17,436 nucleotides of DNA, taken from contig DKNM01000001.1 of the NCBI GenBank assembly GCA_002470695.1, forward strand, positions 1-17,436, in the 5' to 3' direction. Position numbers and translations under genes: made by a program. The DNA comes from Candidatus Neomicrothrix sp. UBA7388. GTDB lineage: Bacteria > Actinomycetota > Acidimicrobiia > Acidimicrobiales > Poriferisodalaceae. Numbering within the stretch: the first letter of the stretch is position 1; the number at the start of each line of letters is the position of its first letter. The notes under the pieces were generated by a model, which saw nothing but the letters and a program-made list of their open reading frames with translations, was not told where the DNA came from and did not search any database. This document shows, piece after piece, positions 13,860 through 17,436 of the stretch.

Positions 13860-15170
13860 ATGGAAAGCACCCGCCTGTTCGATCCAGCGACTTACGCCGA
13901 TGGTGTGCCCTATGAACTGATTGCTGAAATGCGTAGCCAAGCTTCGATTCATTGGGTCGAAGAACCAGCGGTCATGGGGTGGAGTGAGGGGCCTGGATAT
14001 TGGGCAGTTCTGTCCCATGAGTCAGTCAAACGGGTCCTTCGAGAGCCGACTCTTTTCTCATCTCATATGGGGGCAACACAAATAAGGGACCCAGGGACAG
14101 CAGATATGCTGTCGTTCGTCCAACGGATGATGCTTAATCAAGATCCGCCGGAACATACACGCCTTCGGCGACTTCTGACGAAATCGTTCACGCCTCGAGC
14201 AATTTCTAAGCTTGAAGTAAGTATTCGATCGCGAGCAATGGAAATAGTCGATCGGATAGTGAACCAAGGTAGTGCAGACTTTTCCAGCGAGATTGCAGCC
14301 GAGCTCCCCTTGATGACTTTGGCGGAAATTATGGGTGTGCCAGAGCAGGACCGGATGTTGTTATTCGATTGGAGTAATCGAGTTATCGGATACCAGGACA
14401 CTGAGTATTCTTCGTCTGACCAATTCGATCCTGCAACGGGCACCGAAATGGCGCGAAAGGCTCGCTCTATTAGAGACAATATCGGGCGCGATGTAAACGG
14501 ACAGATGCCCGACCCCAGATCACGTGAAGGGCTAGCTGACATGTACTTTTATGCAGGTGAGCTAGCTGAATATCGAAGACGACACCCCGGCGAAGACGTC
14601 GTTTCAACTCTGCTTGCCACAGCTGACGAAGAGGGCGCGATTACTACTGCCGAATTCGAGACCATGTTTTTTCTATTCGCTGTAGCTGGGAACGAAACTC
14701 TTCGAAATGGCATACCTGGTGGAATGCTTGCATTACTTGAAAACCCAGGACAGTTGCAGAAGCTATTGAGTGAGCCGCACTTACTGCCCTCTGCTATCGA
14801 AGAGATGTTGCGGTTCGCTCCTCCGGTAATTCATTTTCGCCGCACCGCTACTGACAACGTCGAACTCGACGGCGTCAACATTAGAGCTGGCGAAAAAGTC
14901 GTCGTCTATCACGCTGCTGCTAACCGTGACCCCAAGATATTTAATGACCCCGATAATTTCGATATCGAACGATCCCCAAATGAACACTTGACATTTGGCG
15001 CTGGACCGCATTTCTGTCTCGGCGCTCACCTAGCGCGAAGTCAGATGATCGCGATTTTTGAGCAAGTGTTAACACGGTTACCCGGCATTGCTCTAAACGG
15101 TAAACCTGAGTATCTCGTTTCAAACTTCCAAAACGGCCTAAAGCACCTTCCCATCATTTGGCGCACATGA
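13860..15170 (+). CDS. Cytochrome P450 (CYP125/CYP124/CYP142-like actinobacterial type)
   Basis: The 436-residue soluble P450 carries the haem-binding loop FGAGPHFCLGAHLAR with Cys386, the ExxR pair Glu315/Arg318 in EEMLRFAPPVIHFRR, the I-helix oxygen-activating AGNET (276-280), and MLNQDPPEHTRLRRLLTKSF (91-110). This combination resembles actinobacterial enzymes that hydroxylate steroid side chains or branched/fatty chains. It should insert one oxygen atom into a hydrophobic substrate with electrons from a ferredoxin system, none of which is encoded here. An acidic, poorly conserved stretch at about 180-240 (F-G region) looks longer than usual. It is the first gene of a four-gene operon; its stop overlaps the esterase start in ATGA. 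The substrate is not assignable. Confidence 0.93.
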   Translation: MESTRLFDPATYADGVPYELIAEMRSQASIHWVEEPAVMGWSEGPGYWAVLSHESVKRVLREPTLFSSHMGATQIRDPGTADMLSFVQRMMLNQDPPEHTRLRRLLTKSFTPRAISKLEVSIRSRAMEIVDRIVNQGSADFSSEIAAELPLMTLAEIMGVPEQDRMLLFDWSNRVIGYQDTEYSSSDQFDPATGTEMARKARSIRDNIGRDVNGQMPDPRSREGLADMYFYAGELAEYRRRHPGEDVVSTLLATADEEGAITTAEFETMFFLFAVAGNETLRNGIPGGMLALLENPGQLQKLLSEPHLLPSAIEEMLRFAPPVIHFRRTATDNVELDGVNIRAGEKVVVYHAAANRDPKIFNDPDNFDIERSPNEHLTFGAGPHFCLGAHLARSQMIAIFEQVLTRLPGIALNGKPEYLVSNFQNGLKHLPIIWRT

Positions 15171-16018
15171 ACGCGGTAAGCCACGAAGATGTTCCATACC
15201 TAAAGCGCAATGGACGGGTCCTGATGGCTCGCTTATGGAATCCGCCGAAAAATACAAACCCCAGAGCGATACTCGTCGACGTTCATGGAGGTGCCTGGTG
15301 TAGTGGTGACCGAACTGCAGGACGACATTATGACGAAATGCTTGCTTCTAGAGGATTCATTGTTGCGGCGATCGATTTCCGGCAAGGTCCCAAGCACAGG
15401 CACCCGGACGCTTCCGATGACGTTGCTGCGGCCATCCAGTGGGCACAAAACCTATGTCAGGACAGGCTTGGAACATCCGATCGAGTCATCGTAATGGGCA
15501 GCTCCAGTGGTGGCCACTTAGCGCTCCATGCCGCTCTCAGGCCGCAAACGCTGAGGGGGGAGGAATTATGCCTACACCTTCGGCAGAAGTGGGTCCGACA
15601 AACGAGAATTAATAGGCAGCCGCTCGGTGTAGCAGCTTTCTGGGCACCCGTAGAACCTCTCGCTCGTTACCGATATGCGCTTTCACTTGAGTCGCGCCTT
15701 GGACGCAGACTAGGTAATAACACATTGAGATACTTCCGCACTGAAGCTGCGATGCGCGATGCTTCAATTTGTAGAACCGTCACCGAAACCCGACCCTCAA
15801 GATTGCTGCCTATCTGGATCGCAAAGGCAGGGGAAGACAAGAATGTGCCAGCTGAAATTATTGATCAGCTAGCATCGACCTACACAAAGGCCGGTGGCAA
15901 CATTACGATTTCGACTTACCCAAACTCTGTCCATGGATTTGCTCACTCCGTAGGCGACGACACGGATCTCTTTGTGGAAGATCTCGTCTCCTGGCTTTAC
16001 CAGATCACCGAAGAGTGA
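15167..16018 (+). CDS. Alpha/beta hydrolase, HSL/carboxylesterase type
   Basis: From the ATG at 15167, which overlaps the P450 stop as ATGA, the gene encodes 283 residues; an upstream TTG at 15158 is less likely. The oxyanion-hole motif HGGAW (40-44) is that of hormone-sensitive-lipase-type esterases, the nucleophile elbow is GSSSGG with Ser113, the acid is probably Asp224 in AGEDKNVP (Glu223 precedes it), and His256 sits in SVHGFAH. It should hydrolyse an ester or lactone of small to medium size. An Arg-rich stretch at 133-150 forms a probable cap-domain loop. Coupling to the P450 suggests it acts on a product of the same pathway; that is inference. Confidence 0.9.
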   Translation: MNAVSHEDVPYLKRNGRVLMARLWNPPKNTNPRAILVDVHGGAWCSGDRTAGRHYDEMLASRGFIVAAIDFRQGPKHRHPDASDDVAAAIQWAQNLCQDRLGTSDRVIVMGSSSGGHLALHAALRPQTLRGEELCLHLRQKWVRQTRINRQPLGVAAFWAPVEPLARYRYALSLESRLGRRLGNNTLRYFRTEAAMRDASICRTVTETRPSRLLPIWIAKAGEDKNVPAEIIDQLASTYTKAGGNITISTYPNSVHGFAHSVGDDTDLFVEDLVSWLYQITEE

Positions 16019-16058
16019 ACTCCCAACCGACGAACATTTCGGACGCTACGGTGCAACT

Positions 16059-16493
16059 ATGGCTTTGACCTTCGAACACTGGAACCCTGAAACGGCGCTC
16101 CGATTTAAAAAATTTGTGCCCCGGAAAGGAATCGACGGGTTCCTCAACATTCGTATTGAAGATGTAGAGCCGGGTAAGCTTTCCGCCTCATTTGAAGTCA
16201 CCGACGACATGATCACCATGATTGGCAACATGCACGGAGGATGCCTATCGGCATTCTGTGACCATGTCTTGGGAGTGGTGTTGTATCCGGTGATGCCTGA
16301 AGGATCCTGGGCTGCTACAACTGAATTCAAGATAAACCTTCTGAAGCCTGTAAGTGGAGGTAAGTGCATTGCGGCCGCCGAGGTAATTTCGATGAGTAAA
16401 ACCACAGCAGTAGTCCGAATCGACGTGACAAACCAAGATCGGCTTGTCGCAGCGGCTCAGGGAACCTGCTTGATCATGGCACCAAAACCATGA
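16059..16493 (+). CDS. PaaI-like hotdog acyl-CoA thioesterase
   Basis: The 144-residue product has the PaaI/hotdog signature GNMHGGCLSAFCDHVLG, with His59-Gly-Gly and Asp68 in the places used by phenylacetyl-CoA and related thioesterases. It should hydrolyse an acyl- or aryl-CoA thioester. The frame is open back to an ATG at 15972 inside the esterase gene, but that would add 29 residues of non-family sequence; the ATG at 16059 fits a normal single-hotdog length, although its Shine-Dalgarno is poor (CGGTG). The stop TGA (16491-16493) overlaps the next gene's ATG at 16490. Location between an esterase and an F420-dependent oxidoreductase suggests one pathway. Confidence 0.88.
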   Translation: MALTFEHWNPETALRFKKFVPRKGIDGFLNIRIEDVEPGKLSASFEVTDDMITMIGNMHGGCLSAFCDHVLGVVLYPVMPEGSWAATTEFKINLLKPVSGGKCIAAAEVISMSKTTAVVRIDVTNQDRLVAAAQGTCLIMAPKP

Positions 16494-17419
16494 GACCTCC
16501 CATAAGAGTGGGGGTGACCCCCGGAATTGATATTTGGACTCGCCCATGGGAAGAGCGTCGTGATGTTGTAGCTCTTGTGGCTGATGCGGGAATAGATCAT
16601 GTCTTTTTCGCTGACCATGTGAGCTTCCGTGTAGGGCACGGACATGATGGAATGGTGGTCGCGGCGGCCGTCGCAAACTTGCACCCGACAATAGGTATCT
16701 ACATCGGTGTATACCTCCTTCCATTGCGACATCCGTTGCCGGTTGCTCGCCAGTTAGCCAACTTGGGAGAAATGGCTCCAGGACGAATTAGTTTTGGGGT
16801 TGGAGTTGGAGGCGATGACCGTCATGAAGTTGAGGTCTGCGGGGTAGACCCCAAGACGCGCGGGAAACGAACTGATGAATCTCTTGAAATCGTTCAACGT
16901 CTTTTGTCTGGGGAAACCTTCGACTATTCGGGTGAGTTTTTCCAATTCGAACAAGCTCGAATCATTCCAGTTCCCGATCCAGCTATCCCCGTCTACGTTG
17001 GGGGACGCGCTGATGCTGCGCTGCGAAGAGCCGGGCGATATGCCGACGGCTGGCTTGGGATTTGGTGCAGCAGCGAGCGGTACGCGGAATCTATTGAATT
17101 GTTTGACCGTGCAGCTGAGGAGCGTGATAGAAGCATTGAAGCTGATCACGGTATCCAGCTATGGGTGGGCGTGGGAGAGGATAAAGATGAAGCGGCATCC
17201 TATGTCGGTCCTGCAATGGAAGGCTTCTACCGCGTTCCCTTTGATAAATTTGCTCGGTACACACCACATGGCACCGTCGACAACATCGTCGACTTTCTGG
17301 CCCCTTACCTTGAGGCAGGGTGCCGACACTTTAATTTGACCCCCGTTGCGTCCTCCTCTGAAAAAGGAATAGAAGTCATTGCGCAAGTGGGGGAAAGACT
17401 GCGCGCTATGGCCGACTAA
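16490..17419 (+). CDS. LLM-class F420-dependent oxidoreductase (second, different subfamily)
   Basis: The 309-residue TIM-barrel protein belongs to the luciferase-like family: MRPPIRVGVTPG first strand, ADAGIDHVFFADH (31-43), GVYLLPLRHPLPVARQLANL (73-92) and APGRISFGVGVGGD (96-109), followed by VYVGGRADAALRRAGRYADGWLG (168-190). These are the cofactor-binding strands of F420-dependent LLM enzymes. It is clearly distinct from the protein at 2995-4044, being 40 residues shorter with a different cofactor-loop sequence. Hydride transfer to or from F420 is expected; the substrate is unknown. The start overlaps the thioesterase stop (ATGA), so translation is coupled; the stop TAA is at 17417-17419, near the window end, and no terminator follows in the remaining 17 bases. 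Confidence 0.9.
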   Translation: MRPPIRVGVTPGIDIWTRPWEERRDVVALVADAGIDHVFFADHVSFRVGHGHDGMVVAAAVANLHPTIGIYIGVYLLPLRHPLPVARQLANLGEMAPGRISFGVGVGGDDRHEVEVCGVDPKTRGKRTDESLEIVQRLLSGETFDYSGEFFQFEQARIIPVPDPAIPVYVGGRADAALRRAGRYADGWLGIWCSSERYAESIELFDRAAEERDRSIEADHGIQLWVGVGEDKDEAASYVGPAMEGFYRVPFDKFARYTPHGTVDNIVDFLAPYLEAGCRHFNLTPVASSSEKGIEVIAQVGERLRAMAD

Positions 17420-17436
17420 TCTTTAGACCGTGGCGA

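Noticed and set aside
15972..16058. Longer N terminus of the PaaI-like thioesterase
   Set aside because: It lies within the esterase coding sequence and lacks thioesterase similarity; the ATG at 16059 is a better start.
16245..16724. 159-codon minus-strand open frame across the thioesterase/F420 enzyme junction
   Set aside because: It is antisense to two clear plus-strand genes and has no family features.
1..17436. CRISPR arrays, tRNA/rRNA genes, insertion sequences, prophage or defence genes
   Set aside because: No repeat-spacer pattern, tRNA-like cloverleaf, transposase, integrase or defence domain was recognised on either strand by reading.

Overview
The window looks like part of the chromosome of a mid-GC actinobacterium, most plausibly a marine or freshwater Acidimicrobiia-type lineage. 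This is inferred from gene content: two F420-dependent luciferase-like oxidoreductases, a CYP125/CYP124-like cytochrome P450, FadE-type acyl-CoA dehydrogenases, an acyl-CoA carboxylase beta subunit, many SDRs and hydrolases, frequent GTG/TTG starts and weak Shine-Dalgarno sites. No taxonomic marker such as rRNA is present. I saw no tRNA, rRNA, CRISPR array, transposase or integrase.

Layout. 1-1626 is the 3' part of a lipoprotein solute-binding protein of the branched-chain amino acid/amide type, closed by a strong hairpin terminator (1669-1713). An acyl-CoA dehydrogenase (minus, 1718-2881) then stands divergent to a plus-strand set: F420-dependent oxidoreductase (2995-4044), YbaK-like deacylase (4046-4525) and 4HBT-type thioesterase (4566-4976). 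A minus-strand pair, TesB-like thioesterase then an SDR with an abnormal active site (6678 down to 5012), is divergent from a plus-strand run: carboxyltransferase beta subunit (6754-8304), second acyl-CoA dehydrogenase (8376-9629), canonical SDR (9654-10424) and a small membrane protein (10426-10782). An alpha/beta hydrolase (minus, 10779-11516) is divergent from an MFS transporter (11671-12933), whose 3' end overlaps a convergent YihY/BrkB-type membrane protein (12880-13770). The last block is a tight plus-strand operon: P450 (13860-15170), HSL-type esterase (15167-16018), PaaI-like thioesterase (16059-16493) and a second F420-dependent oxidoreductase (16490-17419), with two ATGA stop-start overlaps.

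How the genes may work together. Almost everything concerns uptake, oxidation or hydrolysis of acyl-CoA, ester or hydrophobic substrates: P450 hydroxylation, F420- and NAD(P)-dependent redox steps, two different acyl-CoA dehydrogenases, a carboxylation step, three thioesterases (two hotdog families and one TesB double hotdog) and two alpha/beta hydrolases. This fits a catabolic island for a lipid, branched, terpenoid or steroid-like carbon source, but the sequence does not identify the substrate. No CoA ligase, thiolase, biotin carboxylase or transcriptional regulator lies inside the window, so any pathway must be completed elsewhere.

The most unusual points are an SDR whose Tyr-x-x-x-Lys is replaced by Thr-x-x-x-Arg, an acyl-CoA dehydrogenase whose catalytic Glu appears to sit in the isovaleryl-CoA dehydrogenase position, an orphan carboxyltransferase with a divergent oxyanion-hole region, inverted repeats in divergent promoter regions, and the compact P450-esterase-thioesterase-F420 enzyme operon.
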